Shown here: piece by piece, positions 25,820 through 34,234 of the stretch
Numbering within the stretch: the stretch's first letter is position 1
How the letters are laid out: each line of letters opens with the position of its first letter
From: Methanoculleus caldifontis
GTDB taxonomy: Archaea; Halobacteriota; Methanomicrobia; Methanomicrobiales; Methanoculleaceae
Length of the DNA: 64,000 nucleotides
Direction of reading: 5' to 3'
NCBI RefSeq assembly: GCF_032842345.1
Contig: NZ_WBKO01000002.1
Location: 392,208-456,207, forward strand
Translations under genes and position numbers: made by a program
The notes under the pieces: generated by a model
Databases searched by the model: none
What the model was told of the DNA's origin: nothing
The model's input: only the letters and a program-made list of their open reading frames with translations

Positions 25820-27105
25820 CGCCCCAGCGCCTCCCGCATCATTGTATACATCTTTGAGAGAACCTCCCGGTCAGAGGGGTAGTCGGAGGAGAGGACCTGC
25901 CGGGTCCGGATCGGTACCCCGTCCATCCGGTAAGCCGTCCCCTCCGCGTCGATCCCGGTCACCGCCACCGGGATCTGGACGTTGCAGAACGCGGTCGTGG
26001 CGTTCGGGTAGGGGTCGAGCTGGACGACCGGGATATCCGCGAGGTGCTCGATACACTTCCGCGGGAAGTGGGCGGCCGGGTCGCTTCCGACGACCAGGGC
26101 CGCGTCGCACTCTTTCCGGGCCAGGATATCCACCGCCGTCGTCTCGCCCGGGTTATAGAAGGCGATCCCCCGCGAGAAGTCGATCCCGAACGGGTAACCG
26201 GTCATCCAGGTGTTCACTTCGTTGGACCCATAGACGTTGTAGTGGCCCCGCATCGCCGAGATCGTGAACTTCGTGTGCCGGTTCAACTCCCCGACGAGCT
26301 CGATGGCGTTCCTGATGTTCTTGTACTTCCCCTGCGTCATCGTGAGGCCGAGCCCGAAGTAGACCGCCCCGAACTTTGCGCTCTTGCAGAGGTTCGCCAC
26401 CCGGATAAGCTGCTCGCGGGTAACGCCCGCGACCGTCCGGGGGATCGTCCCGGTCTTCCCCTGGACGATCGCCCGGAGCGCCGAGATGACCGCGTAGTCC
26501 CCGCCGGGCTTGATCTGGACGAACTCGTCGGCGATGTTCGCGGTCTCGGTCTTCCTGACGTCGATGACGATCACCTTCCGGTCGCGGAAGGCGTTCTCAA
26601 GGAAGAAACCCTCGGCATACCGCGTATACCGCGAGAGGTGCCGGGGGTGGGCGTCGATCGGGTTCGACCCCCAGTAGATCACGAGGTCCGCCCGGTTCTT
26701 CACCACCCCAAGCGTGCAGCCCGGGTGCCCTACCTCCTGAATGGCCAGGATCGACGGGCCGTGGCAGACCGAGGAGGTGTTGTCGGCGACCCCCCGGATG
26801 AGTTCGGCCATGTGCACCCCCACGCACTGGGCCTCCCCGTGAGTGCCGCTCCACCCGTACAGGAGCGGGCGCTCGGCGGAAAGAAGCATATCGACGGTAT
26901 ACTGGATCGCCTCGTCATACGTGGTCTCTTTCCACCGGTCCCCGTCGCGCAGGATCGGGTTCTTCAGCCTCTGCTCGCCCATGAACTTCGTCTTACCGAG
27001 CTCGCAGGCGTTCGTGACCGCGACCACCCTGTTCCCTTCGACCTCCACCTCGATATCGTCGCAGAGGCACCCGCAGAACGGGCAGACCGCGTCCTTAATG
27101 ATCAT
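25816..27105 (-). CDS. fwdB: Formylmethanofuran dehydrogenase subunit B (Mo/W-pterin)
   Basis: A 429-residue molybdopterin oxidoreductase-type subunit that reduces CO2 to formate. The N-terminal VCPFCGCLCDD plus a further Cys near residue 34 bind a [4Fe-4S] cluster. The metal-ligand Cys is in SSVCHGPS near residue 114, so this is a cysteine and not a selenocysteine type. ATG at 27105 is chosen because GGGAGGG lies seven bases before it; the TTG two codons upstream is poor. It overlaps the end of fwdD by 11 bases. Confidence 0.94.
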   Translation of the reverse strand: MIIKDAVCPFCGCLCDDIEVEVEGNRVVAVTNACELGKTKFMGEQRLKNPILRDGDRWKETTYDEAIQYTVDMLLSAERPLLYGWSGTHGEAQCVGVHMAELIRGVADNTSSVCHGPSILAIQEVGHPGCTLGVVKNRADLVIYWGSNPIDAHPRHLSRYTRYAEGFFLENAFRDRKVIVIDVRKTETANIADEFVQIKPGGDYAVISALRAIVQGKTGTIPRTVAGVTREQLIRVANLCKSAKFGAVYFGLGLTMTQGKYKNIRNAIELVGELNRHTKFTISAMRGHYNVYGSNEVNTWMTGYPFGIDFSRGIAFYNPGETTAVDILARKECDAALVVGSDPAAHFPRKCIEHLADIPVVQLDPYPNATTAFCNVQIPVAVTGIDAEGTAYRMDGVPIRTRQVLSSDYPSDREVLSKMYTMMREALGR

Positions 27106-27484
27106 AGGCAAGCCCTCCCAGGTCTTCCATCAGTCCGTGAACGGTCTTTGGTTCTTCGTCTGTCGGTTCGATCTCCACCTCGTGGGACTTGAAGTCCGGC
27201 ATCCCGGTGGAGTGGGTCCCGGCGGCGATGATGTGGTTCGCGTAGGGACCGTAGGGGACGAAAACGGTCCCCATCCCCACCTCCTCCGACGCGACCGCCC
27301 GCATGACGACCTCCCCGCAGGCCCCGGTCACCCGGACAGGGTCGTTGTCGGCGAGGCCGAGTTCCATCATATCGAACTCGTGCATGAAGCAGGTGGAGGT
27401 CTCCCTGGCGTAGGCGGCGGAGGTCTTGTTCTCGACCGTCACGCCCTGGTTCACCGTCCGCCCGGTGATCATGAGGAAACTCAT
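27095..27484 (-). CDS. fwdD: Formylmethanofuran dehydrogenase subunit D
   Basis: A 129-residue molydopterin-dinucleotide-binding subunit (the C-terminal fold of molybdopterin oxidoreductases), which completes the pterin site of FwdB. Typical stretches are VNQGVTVENK, MMELGLADNDPVRV and a final part with FVPYGPYANHII. The start at 27484 (MSFLMITGR) overlaps the polyferredoxin stop by four bases; the longer open frame only mirrors the gene before it. Confidence 0.9.
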   Translation of the reverse strand: MSFLMITGRTVNQGVTVENKTSAAYARETSTCFMHEFDMMELGLADNDPVRVTGACGEVVMRAVASEEVGMGTVFVPYGPYANHIIAAGTHSTGMPDFKSHEVEIEPTDEEPKTVHGLMEDLGGLAYDH

Positions 27485-28089
27485 GCCTCCGCCTCCCCGC
27501 CCTGCACCCCTTCCACCAGCCGGGCGACCCGGATCGCCCGGTTCGGGCAGTGGGTCTCGCAGGTCTTGCACCCCGTACACTTCTCCGGATGAAGGATCCG
27601 CACCCGGCCGCCCTCGACCCGCATGATCACCTCGTCGCTCGCCGACGTCCCGCTCCCCGCAAGCTGGGGGTCAATCTGCCGGTTGACCGGGCAGGAGACG
27701 CAGCAGTTCCCGCAGCGCATACAGAGGCTGTCGTCGACTTCGAGGTGATACGACGAGGCGAACGCCGTATTGTCGCGCCGGGTGACGTCGAGGATCCGCC
27801 CGCTCGTAAGGACATCCTCGGGGCATGCCTCGACGCAGAGGCCGCACCGGATACAGTGGCCGGGGTAGATCTCCGGTTCCCAGCCTTCCTTTCGCTGGAG
27901 GACCGCGATGGCGCCGGGTGCGGGGCAGATCATCATGCAGGAGAAGCATGCCGTACACTCCCGGCCGGTCAGGGACGGGTAGCCCTTGGAGTAGGAAGGG
28001 GTCTTTAGCGGTGCGGTCTTTACCGAGACGAACTTCCGGAGCCATTCGGGCCGGAGGAACTCCCGCACGTAGTAGACGATCGATCGCAT
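27481..28089 (-). CDS. Polyferredoxin subunit linking Eha hydrogenase and Fwd (four 4Fe-4S motifs)
   Basis: A 202-residue iron-sulfur protein. Four CxxCxxCxxxCP motifs are visible: CTACFSCMMICP, CIRCGLCVEACP, CMRCGNCCVSCP and CTGCKTCETHCP. The N-terminal part (WLRKFVSVKTAPLKTPS) resembles the NuoI/EchF-type subunit of energy-converting hydrogenases, here probably EhaP or EhaQ. It lies between the [NiFe] large subunit (4-base gap) and fwdD (4-base overlap) and may carry electrons from the hydrogenase to ferredoxin or directly towards FwdB. Confidence 0.85.
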   Translation of the reverse strand: MRSIVYYVREFLRPEWLRKFVSVKTAPLKTPSYSKGYPSLTGRECTACFSCMMICPAPGAIAVLQRKEGWEPEIYPGHCIRCGLCVEACPEDVLTSGRILDVTRRDNTAFASSYHLEVDDSLCMRCGNCCVSCPVNRQIDPQLAGSGTSASDEVIMRVEGGRVRILHPEKCTGCKTCETHCPNRAIRVARLVEGVQGGEAEA

Positions 28090-28093
28090 ATCC

Positions 28094-29182
28094 TCACCTC
28101 TCGTTACACGCGATGCAGGGATCGCTGCTGATGAACGTCGAGGTCACGTCCGCTATCGACGTCGCGTCGGTGATCATCGCGTGGGCGCAGGCCTCGATGT
28201 TCATGACCGAGGGCGTCCGTATCGTGATATCGAGCACCCTGCCGTATTCGTCGGTCCTGATGGTGTAGGTCAGCTCCCCGCGGGGGGCTTCGCCGGCATA
28301 CGAGGTCTCCCCCGCCTTGCAGAGGCCGCCGCCCCGGATAGGACCTTCCGGGAGGTTCTCCACGCACTTCCGGATCAGGTCGATGCTCTGGAAGACCTCC
28401 TGGAACCGTATCATCACCCGGGCAAAGTTGTCGCCCTCCGTCCGGGTGATCTGGGTGAAGCCGAGGTCCCGGTAGGTCGGGTGGCGGAGACGGAGGTCGC
28501 AATCCTCGACGCCGCTTGCCCGGGCCGTGGGGCCGACGGTGTGGGCGCGTATCGCCTCTTCCCGGCTCATGTACCCGATCCCTTTGCTCCGGAGAGCGAT
28601 CAGGGGCCCCGTCTCGAATATCCGGGTATACCGCCGCATCTCGTCCTCGACCTTATTGAGGTCCGCAAGCAGGGCCGTAGCGTCCTCCGGCAGGAGGTCG
28701 AACCGGACCCCGCCCGGGATCATGTAGGCGGTATTGATCCGTGAGCCCGTGATCCGCTCGAGGTTGTCAAGCACGGTCTCGCGGGTATTGAGGAGGTACA
28801 TCGCGAGCGTCTCGTGCTCGATCGTGTAGCAGTAGGAGAAGTTCGCGAGGATGTGGCTTGCTATCCGGTCGAGCTCGTTCACGACGACCCGGAGGTATGC
28901 CGCCCGCGGCGGGACCGCGATATCGCTGATCTTCTCCATCGCCTCGATGAAGACCATGTTGTGGACGACCGAGCAGATGCCGCAGACACGCTCGGCGAGG
29001 AACATCACCTCCTGCCAGGGCCGGCCCCGCATGATCCGCTCGATCCCTTTCTTCATGTACCCGAGCTCGACCTCGGTCCGGATCACCCGCTCGCCCGCCG
29101 TCTCGCACTTGATGCGGACGGGCTCCTTCCAGCAGGGGTGCATCGGGCCGAGGGGGATGGATACGTCGACGGTCTTCTTCAT
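28094..29182 (-). CDS. ehaO: Energy-converting hydrogenase [NiFe] large subunit (EhaO-like)
   Basis: A 362-residue catalytic subunit of a membrane-bound group 4 [NiFe] hydrogenase. Nickel ligands are in the N-terminal RVCGIC near residue 65 and the C-terminal DPCIAC, five residues before the end (CIACNER). No long C-terminal extension follows, so maturation by an endopeptidase may not be needed. The ATG at 29182 overlaps the small-subunit stop by four bases. The complex uses an ion gradient to drive ferredoxin reduction by H2. Confidence 0.92.
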   Translation of the reverse strand: MKKTVDVSIPLGPMHPCWKEPVRIKCETAGERVIRTEVELGYMKKGIERIMRGRPWQEVMFLAERVCGICSVVHNMVFIEAMEKISDIAVPPRAAYLRVVVNELDRIASHILANFSYCYTIEHETLAMYLLNTRETVLDNLERITGSRINTAYMIPGGVRFDLLPEDATALLADLNKVEDEMRRYTRIFETGPLIALRSKGIGYMSREEAIRAHTVGPTARASGVEDCDLRLRHPTYRDLGFTQITRTEGDNFARVMIRFQEVFQSIDLIRKCVENLPEGPIRGGGLCKAGETSYAGEAPRGELTYTIRTDEYGRVLDITIRTPSVMNIEACAHAMITDATSIADVTSTFISSDPCIACNER

Positions 29183-29637
29183 TGCTTCTTCTCCTCGTAG
29201 TCCTTGAATATCAGCGGCGCGACCGAGAGGATGGCGGAGAGGATCTCGGTCGGGCGGGGCGGGCAGCCCGGCACGCTTGCCGCGATGGGGATGTAATTCT
29301 CGACCGGGGGGGTGGTCAGGCTGCCCTTCCGGGCGTAGACGCACCCCGAGATCGGGCAGTTCCCGATGGCGACGGCCACCTTCGGCTCCGGGATCTTCTC
29401 CCAGATATCGCGGAGCTTGTCGACCCACTGCGGGGTGACGGAACCGATCACCAGGAGGACGTCGGCCTCCCGGGGGTTGTTATGGACGTAGATGCCGTAC
29501 TGCTCGATGTCGTAGCGCGGCGCAAGGCAGGCGAGCACCTCGATGTCGCAGCCGTTGCACGACCCGACGTCGACGTAACTGACGTGGATCGACCGCGAAC
29601 GCACGGCGTTCTTGATCTCCTGGAGGATATTCCTCAT
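29179..29637 (-). CDS. ehaN: Energy-converting hydrogenase [NiFe] small subunit (EhaN-like)
   Basis: A 152-residue NuoB-like subunit carrying the proximal [4Fe-4S] cluster: GSCNGCDIE near residues 26-34, GNCPISGCVY near 93-102 and VPGCPPRP near 124-131. It passes electrons from the nickel site to the ferredoxin-like subunits. It overlaps both neighbours by four bases. Confidence 0.92.
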   Translation of the reverse strand: MRNILQEIKNAVRSRSIHVSYVDVGSCNGCDIEVLACLAPRYDIEQYGIYVHNNPREADVLLVIGSVTPQWVDKLRDIWEKIPEPKVAVAIGNCPISGCVYARKGSLTTPPVENYIPIAASVPGCPPRPTEILSAILSVAPLIFKDYEEKKQ

Positions 29638-30020
29638 GCGAGGGCCGCCTCCCGGATACGCGCTCTACCCTTCGCGAGCGCCTCGTCTCTCGACGAACCG
29701 TCTCCTATCATTCTTCCAGTCTCATCGCATATCGACCGCATCACGTCCGGGTCCACGAGGGGTATGAACCGGGTGAAGAGCTCGCAGCCGAGTTCTTGTG
29801 CCACCTGATCGTTCTGGTCCGCATGCTCCCGCCCCATCTGCCACCGGGATTCGAGGTTCTCGAGCAGGGACATGTCGAGCCGGCGGATCAGGATCATCCG
29901 GAGTTTCGCATCGGGCATCTCGAGGCGTCGGGCGATCGCCCGGACGGTCTCGTCGTGCCGGGTGCTCGTCAGTATGGTGTACTTCATCTGGCGAAGGTCC
30001 TTTTCATAGAGATACTTCAT
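29634..30020 (-). CDS. ehaM: Soluble Eha subunit, DUF1959/EhaM-like
   Basis: A 128-residue helical, charged protein without membrane segments or cysteine clusters, apart from two separate Cys. Its place before the small subunit and its size fit EhaM (DUF1959). An internal Met at residue 12 is an alternative start. The function within the complex is unknown. Confidence 0.65.
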   Translation of the reverse strand: MKYLYEKDLRQMKYTILTSTRHDETVRAIARRLEMPDAKLRMILIRRLDMSLLENLESRWQMGREHADQNDQVAQELGCELFTRFIPLVDPDVMRSICDETGRMIGDGSSRDEALAKGRARIREAALA

Positions 30021-30271
30021 GCGAACACCCCCAGGGCGCGTGCCGCGGCGTAGGCGAGGAACCCGAGCACCATCACCCAGAGCAGCGCGGTCTCGTAGCG
30101 TCTCAGGGTGAGTTCGTCGCGCATCCAGGTGAGGCCCGCGACGGCGGCGAGCAGGACGACGCCCGCGAGCGCCTGATCGGCAACGCTCCCGTCCCGGGCG
30201 ACCTGGGCAAGGAATACGGCCACATAGAAGGCCGCTCCCGCCGTAATCAGAAGACGTAACGCGTTCATCAC
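30017..30271 (-). CDS. Small membrane subunit of the Eha complex (EhaK/EhaL position)
   Basis: An 84-residue protein with about three transmembrane helices (residues 5-24, 34-50, 62-80). Its place between the NuoH-like subunit and the EhaM-like gene, with four-base overlaps on both sides, marks it as a hydrogenase subunit. I cannot tell EhaK from EhaL by sequence. Confidence 0.7.
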   Translation of the reverse strand: MMNALRLLITAGAAFYVAVFLAQVARDGSVADQALAGVVLLAAVAGLTWMRDELTLRRYETALLWVMVLGFLAYAAARALGVFA

Positions 30272-31110
30272 ATGACCACCGCCAGGATGACGATGTAGAC
30301 GACGAGCGCGCCCGTCACCAGGCTCTGGATCGTCACGGTGTCGTAGGGGGAGAGCATGGGCGTGACCGCGCAGACGAACGAGAGCGAGACTAAGACGAGC
30401 AGCATCAGGAGCAGCGTCAGAGCAAGCGGGAGCGAGCCGATGAAGAGGAGGACGAACGCGTAGAGGAGGACGTAGGTCTTGAGGGCGAACCCCACCTCGA
30501 GCCCGGCGCGCCAGACCCCGAAGTGCTCGGTCATGTTCCCGCTCACGATCTCCTTGGCCTCGATGATCGAGAACGGCCCGTAGTGCATCTTGGAGAGGAT
30601 CACAAGGTACATCGCCGCGGCCGCAGGGAACGCGAGGATCAGGAGCGGGCCGTGCACCTGCTGGTATGCCGCGATATCCGCGATCGAGAGCGATCCCGTG
30701 AAGAAGTAGATCACGCCGACGGTGGCGAGGAGCGGCAGCTCCGACGCCGCCGATATGACCGACCGGATGGCCCCGAACTTCCCGTAGGGGGAGCCCGACG
30801 AGAGCCCCATCCCGTGCTCCACGATCTTGTGGAGGAGGTAGATCCCGAAGAGGAGGAGGAGGCTCCCCCCCGAGAGGAGGATGACGAGCGCTCCGCTCCA
30901 GATGCCGATCGCGACGAAGACGACCGCGACGAAGAGCGTCTGGCTGGCCGTCTTCGGGATCCAGGTCTGCTTGAAGGAGAACTTCAGGGTATGCAGGATC
31001 TCCTGCCAGACCGGCGGCCCGGGCCGTCCCTGGACTCTCGCGATGACTTTCCGGTGGATGCCGTGGAAGAGCAGGCCGACGAAGGTGGCAAAGAGCAGGT
31101 ATTCGATCAT
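30268..31110 (-). CDS. ehaJ: NuoH-like membrane subunit of Eha hydrogenase (EhaJ-like)
   Basis: A 280-residue integral membrane protein with about seven to eight helices, related to NuoH/ND1, the subunit that joins the hydrogenase module to the ion-pumping module. Recognisable stretches are RKVIARVQGRPGPP near residue 20, GSPYGKFGAIRS near 105 and SIIEAKEIVSGN near 180, with the conserved loop Glu. The preceding gene ends one base upstream. Confidence 0.9.
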   Translation of the reverse strand: MIEYLLFATFVGLLFHGIHRKVIARVQGRPGPPVWQEILHTLKFSFKQTWIPKTASQTLFVAVVFVAIGIWSGALVILLSGGSLLLLFGIYLLHKIVEHGMGLSSGSPYGKFGAIRSVISAASELPLLATVGVIYFFTGSLSIADIAAYQQVHGPLLILAFPAAAAMYLVILSKMHYGPFSIIEAKEIVSGNMTEHFGVWRAGLEVGFALKTYVLLYAFVLLFIGSLPLALTLLLMLLVLVSLSFVCAVTPMLSPYDTVTIQSLVTGALVVYIVILAVVM

Positions 31111-31111
31111 G

Positions 31112-31315
31112 TCAGTATCCTATGAACGGGATGTCCTCTTCTCCGGACTTTGCGTTCCACCACAGTGCGATGAAGATGACGAAGGCGGGGAACGCGACGA
31201 CCGCAAGGAGTTCCGCGGCCAGGGCCGGGATGTAGCCGAGGGCGGCGAGGATTCCGGCCGCTGCCGCGATGCCGCCCGCGAAGAGCCCGATGACCAGTGC
31301 AGTCTGTTTCTTCAT
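31112..31315 (-). CDS. ehaI: Small membrane subunit, EhaI-like
   Basis: A 67-residue protein with two transmembrane helices (about 5-27 and 33-53) and a short polar tail. Position and size fit EhaI. It starts six bases after the EhaH-like stop and ends one base before ehaJ. Confidence 0.68.
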   Translation of the reverse strand: MKKQTALVIGLFAGGIAAAAGILAALGYIPALAAELLAVVAFPAFVIFIALWWNAKSGEEDIPFIGY

Positions 31316-31321
31316 GGCCTA

Positions 31322-31990
31322 TCACATCGATATGACGATCTCCGTTACGCGCAGGAAGAGGAGGAGCGAGCTGACGTGAACCATCAGGATGAACGGCGCT
31401 CCCTGCGCCCTCGTGATCTCCGCCTTCGCGACGTAGAACGGCGCCATGCCCTCCCCCATGACGCCGAGGACCAGGAACGCCTTCGCGATGAGGGGGACCG
31501 TCACCGCAGCGGTGAAGAGTTCCCACATGCTCAGCGTCCCGGTGCTGGCGAGGATGATCGCCGCGCCGCCGAAGAGCGGGACGGTGGCGAGCATCGCGAC
31601 GATGCCGTACTGGAACGCGGCGTTCAAGACGTGCCGGTTCCGGTAGGCCGCGACGATGCCGATGTTCGTGATCCCCACCATCGACGCGAAGAGGGTGAAG
31701 TTGAAGACGTCCCCGGTCACCATCGCGCCGAGCGTGGCAAGGCCGCAGGCGATCGCCATGAAGCGCTGGAACCGCATCAGGTTCGGGTCGACCTCTTTTG
31801 CGTAGTAGGCGTCGCCCCCGAACGCGATGTCCATCTGCTTCTCGGGCCGGCTCACGATGGCGAGGGCCGTGAAGATGAGGGCGAAGACGAAGAGCGCCGT
31901 GGTGTAGGGGCTGAAGTAGGCGACGATGTCGCCGAACTCCAGGACGAAGAGCTCCTGCCCGCCGATGTTTCCCGTGGGGAGGTTAAACAT
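31322..31990 (-). CDS. ehaH: NuoL/M/N-type ion-pumping subunit, EhaH-like
   Basis: A 222-residue integral membrane protein with about six helices, a short relative of the antiporter-type subunits of complex I. The conserved Lys-bearing segment VPLIAKAFLVLGVMGEGMAPF supports an ion-pumping role, and GDVFNFTLFASMVGITNIG matches the family core. I chose the ATG at 31990 (MFNLPTGN), which overlaps the preceding gene by eight bases and has GGGGTGG upstream. Confidence 0.85.
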   Translation of the reverse strand: MFNLPTGNIGGQELFVLEFGDIVAYFSPYTTALFVFALIFTALAIVSRPEKQMDIAFGGDAYYAKEVDPNLMRFQRFMAIACGLATLGAMVTGDVFNFTLFASMVGITNIGIVAAYRNRHVLNAAFQYGIVAMLATVPLFGGAAIILASTGTLSMWELFTAAVTVPLIAKAFLVLGVMGEGMAPFYVAKAEITRAQGAPFILMVHVSSLLLFLRVTEIVISM

Positions 31991-32591
31991 CCGGACCACC
32001 CCGCCGCATCGTCCCGACAAGGGACATCTTTGCCATCACCTTGATGAGGATCGCTCCTCCCGCCATCATCACCGCGAAGAACCAGTACGCGGGGAGGAGC
32101 ATGAAGATGAAGAACGCTCCTATCCAGATCGCCCACGCGTAGCCGCTCACGGTCTCGATCAGCTCGAACTGCTCGACGTGCCCCCGGCACATGAAGTAGA
32201 AGACCGCACCGACCGCGGCGATCGCTCCGCCGGTGAACCCGGAGAGGACGATGCCGTAAGCGACGAGGATCAGGGCGAGGATACCGGGCGCGCTCTCCAT
32301 CACCTCGATCCTGAACGCAGGCTCCGCCGGCGGTGCCCGGAGGCCTTCTTTCGCGATGTAGACCTCCGAGACCGCCATCAGTTCCGAGATCCCGACGACG
32401 AGCCCCGGCAGGATGAGCGCCTCCGCGAGGTCGGTCGCGACGAGCGCGATCAAAACGAGCGCGAGGATCTCCGCGAGGTCGGTGAGGAGGATCCGGTGCA
32501 GGTCGTCCTTCTCGCGGACGATGGCCGCAAACCCGATGATGATCGCTGCCGCGACCACGATGAGGCCGACGGGGTAGGCGATCTCCATCAC
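31983..32591 (-). CDS. ehaG: Membrane subunit, EhaG-like (DUF2105)
   Basis: A 202-residue protein with about six transmembrane helices and acidic residues inside helices (VATDLAEALILPGLVVGISEL), as expected for a channel or pump subunit. Size and order fit EhaG. It overlaps the EhaF-like gene by four bases. Confidence 0.75.
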   Translation of the reverse strand: MMEIAYPVGLIVVAAAIIIGFAAIVREKDDLHRILLTDLAEILALVLIALVATDLAEALILPGLVVGISELMAVSEVYIAKEGLRAPPAEPAFRIEVMESAPGILALILVAYGIVLSGFTGGAIAAVGAVFYFMCRGHVEQFELIETVSGYAWAIWIGAFFIFMLLPAYWFFAVMMAGGAILIKVMAKMSLVGTMRRGGPDV

Positions 32592-33052
32592 TCATCCCTC
32601 CGGAAGAGGTAACTCGCGATCGCAAACGCGACAAAGAGGATGCTCGTCTCGACGACGGTGTCAAAGCCCCGGGTGTTGTAGAGGATCTCGTCGATGATCC
32701 CGCCCGGGTGCGCGACGATCGTCGTCCCCAGGTGGTGGGTGGTATCGGCGAGCCACTGGCTGAACGGGGTTAAGTAGGCGGTCACGTAGCCGGCGTAGGG
32801 CGAGTTCTCCGGGTACTGGGCCTTCACCACGGTGGTCTCGAACGGCACGCCGCCCCGGTCGTAGGGGTGGAGGGTGCTTGCCGGGTCGAGAACCTTCGGG
32901 TAGAGCTGGTCGTCGTGGTAGGCGATGAACGGGAGGCTGGCGAGGCCGAGGACGACGACGACGATCGTGAGGAGCGCGTAGAGACCGGTGAGGTTCTCGA
33001 CCCGCGAGATCGTCGCCGATATCCGGGTGATGATCGACCGGTTCGGCGTCAT
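32588..33052 (-). CDS. ehaF: Membrane subunit, EhaF-like (DUF2106)
   Basis: A 154-residue protein with one N-terminal helix (about 25-46), a polar outer loop of about 80 residues and a C-terminal helix (about 133-148), a layout like MnhB/MbhE-type antiporter subunits. Order and size fit EhaF. Four-base overlaps on both sides. Confidence 0.75.
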   Translation of the reverse strand: MTPNRSIITRISATISRVENLTGLYALLTIVVVVLGLASLPFIAYHDDQLYPKVLDPASTLHPYDRGGVPFETTVVKAQYPENSPYAGYVTAYLTPFSQWLADTTHHLGTTIVAHPGGIIDEILYNTRGFDTVVETSILFVAFAIASYLFRRDE

Positions 33053-33288
33053 CGTGCTGCCTCCTTGCGTTCGATGGCCCGCACGAGGACGAAGGTCGAT
33101 ATCGCCGTGACGCCGACGAACGTCATCAGGGCGAGCATCTCGTCGTAAGCGAGCATGATGAGAAGGAGCCCGAACGCGGGGATCTCAAGGTGGATCAGCC
33201 TCGCGAGGTAGGTCTTCTCGCGCGGAAACCCGGCGGCGATCGCCCCGATGATGAGGATGATGCAGCCGAGGACGAACTCAGGCGTCAT
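33049..33288 (-). CDS. ehaE: Small membrane subunit, EhaE-like (DUF2107)
   Basis: A 79-residue protein with two to three helices and a conserved-looking IHLEIPAFGLLL with a membrane Glu, similar to small MrpC/NuoK-type subunits. It overlaps its neighbours by 11 and 4 bases. Confidence 0.72.
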   Translation of the reverse strand: MTPEFVLGCIILIIGAIAAGFPREKTYLARLIHLEIPAFGLLLIMLAYDEMLALMTFVGVTAISTFVLVRAIERKEAAR

Positions 33289-33526
33289 GGGCGTCCCTCC
33301 TCCTGCAGAGCAGCAGTATGATGATCGTCGTGATCGGGACGATCAGGCTGACGACGATGGCGACGTCCAGGTAGCCGCGGGCGACGATGAACGGCACGAT
33401 GCCGCCGAAGGTGATCCCGACGGCGATCAGTTTGTTGAACCGGTCCCGCTGGAAGTAGGTGCCCGCCGCGCCGATGAGGGCCACGGCCGCAAAGAGGACG
33501 ACGAGGATCTCATCCACGCCGCTCAC
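33278..33526 (-). CDS. ehaD: Small membrane subunit, EhaD-like (DUF2108)
   Basis: An 82-residue protein with three helices (about 4-22, 32-50, 52-72) and a short basic tail. It resembles MrpF/G-type small subunits. It overlaps the EhaC-like gene by 17 bases and the EhaE-like gene by 11. Confidence 0.72.
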   Translation of the reverse strand: MSGVDEILVVLFAAVALIGAAGTYFQRDRFNKLIAVGITFGGIVPFIVARGYLDVAIVVSLIVPITTIIILLLCRRRDAHDA

Positions 33527-33752
33527 CCCCCGCGTAGGTGCTCGCGATCGCGTTCGCCTCGAGCGTCGAACCGACGAAGTAGGCCGCCGCGGCGGCGAGT
33601 GCGAGCGGGTGGTCGAGCAGCAGGACGAGGGCGCCTGCGACGGCGAAGTTCATGACGTTCACGTAGGGGAGTTTCCGGCCGGTGTTCTTCTCAAGTGTGG
33701 CCCGAATGGCCGCAAAGACCGCAATAACGGCGACGAGGTAGAGCGCGATCAC
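33510..33752 (-). CDS. ehaC: Small membrane subunit, EhaC-like (DUF2109)
   Basis: An 80-residue protein with about three hydrophobic segments and the stretch GRKLPYVNVMNF, similar to MrpC-type small subunits. It overlaps the first gene of the operon by four bases. Confidence 0.72.
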   Translation of the reverse strand: MIALYLVAVIAVFAAIRATLEKNTGRKLPYVNVMNFAVAGALVLLLDHPLALAAAAAYFVGSTLEANAIASTYAGGERRG

Positions 33753-34234
33753 TGCCGGAGCCTCCAGAGCCGGGCGAGGAGCCGGCTCGCGTGGGCGTGG
33801 GAGAGTCCCTGGATGGTGAGGATGGCGATCACCATGCCCGCGATGAAGTCGGTGGCGGCAAACCCGACGAGGGTGAAGGCGTAGACGACGAACGTGGCAA
33901 GGACCGCGCCGGTGGTCCCGGCGTAGCCGGGGTCGTGGCAGATGCGGTTGCCGACGAAGACGAGGGCCGCCGCGGCGAGCCCGCCGGGGATGCCGGCGAC
34001 GTAGACGCCGCAGGCGGCAAGGAGCGTCCCCGCCGAGGCGTCGGGGGAGCAGACGATGTTCCCCATCATGGTGCCGCCGGCAAGCGCACCGCCGCCCGCC
34101 TCGATATCGCGCGCGACGGCCGACGCTCCGCTGACACCCCCCGCTTCCGGCAATCTGAAGAGAATATCGACGGTTACGAAGAGTACCCAGCTGACAGCGG
34201 CCGCCGCCAGGATATGGAGGAACTCACCCAGCAT
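33749..34234 (-). CDS. ehaB: First gene of the eha operon, EhaB-like membrane subunit
   Basis: A 161-residue integral membrane protein with about four to five helices and the stretch MMGNIVCSPDASAGTLLAACG, typical of EhaB. An ehaA homologue is not seen upstream, where the next 360 bases hold no gene before a tRNA. Transcription of the whole run eha-fwd should start in the AT-rich stretch just upstream. Confidence 0.72.
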   Translation of the reverse strand: MLGEFLHILAAAAVSWVLFVTVDILFRLPEAGGVSGASAVARDIEAGGGALAGGTMMGNIVCSPDASAGTLLAACGVYVAGIPGGLAAAALVFVGNRICHDPGYAGTTGAVLATFVVYAFTLVGFAATDFIAGMVIAILTIQGLSHAHASRLLARLWRLRQ

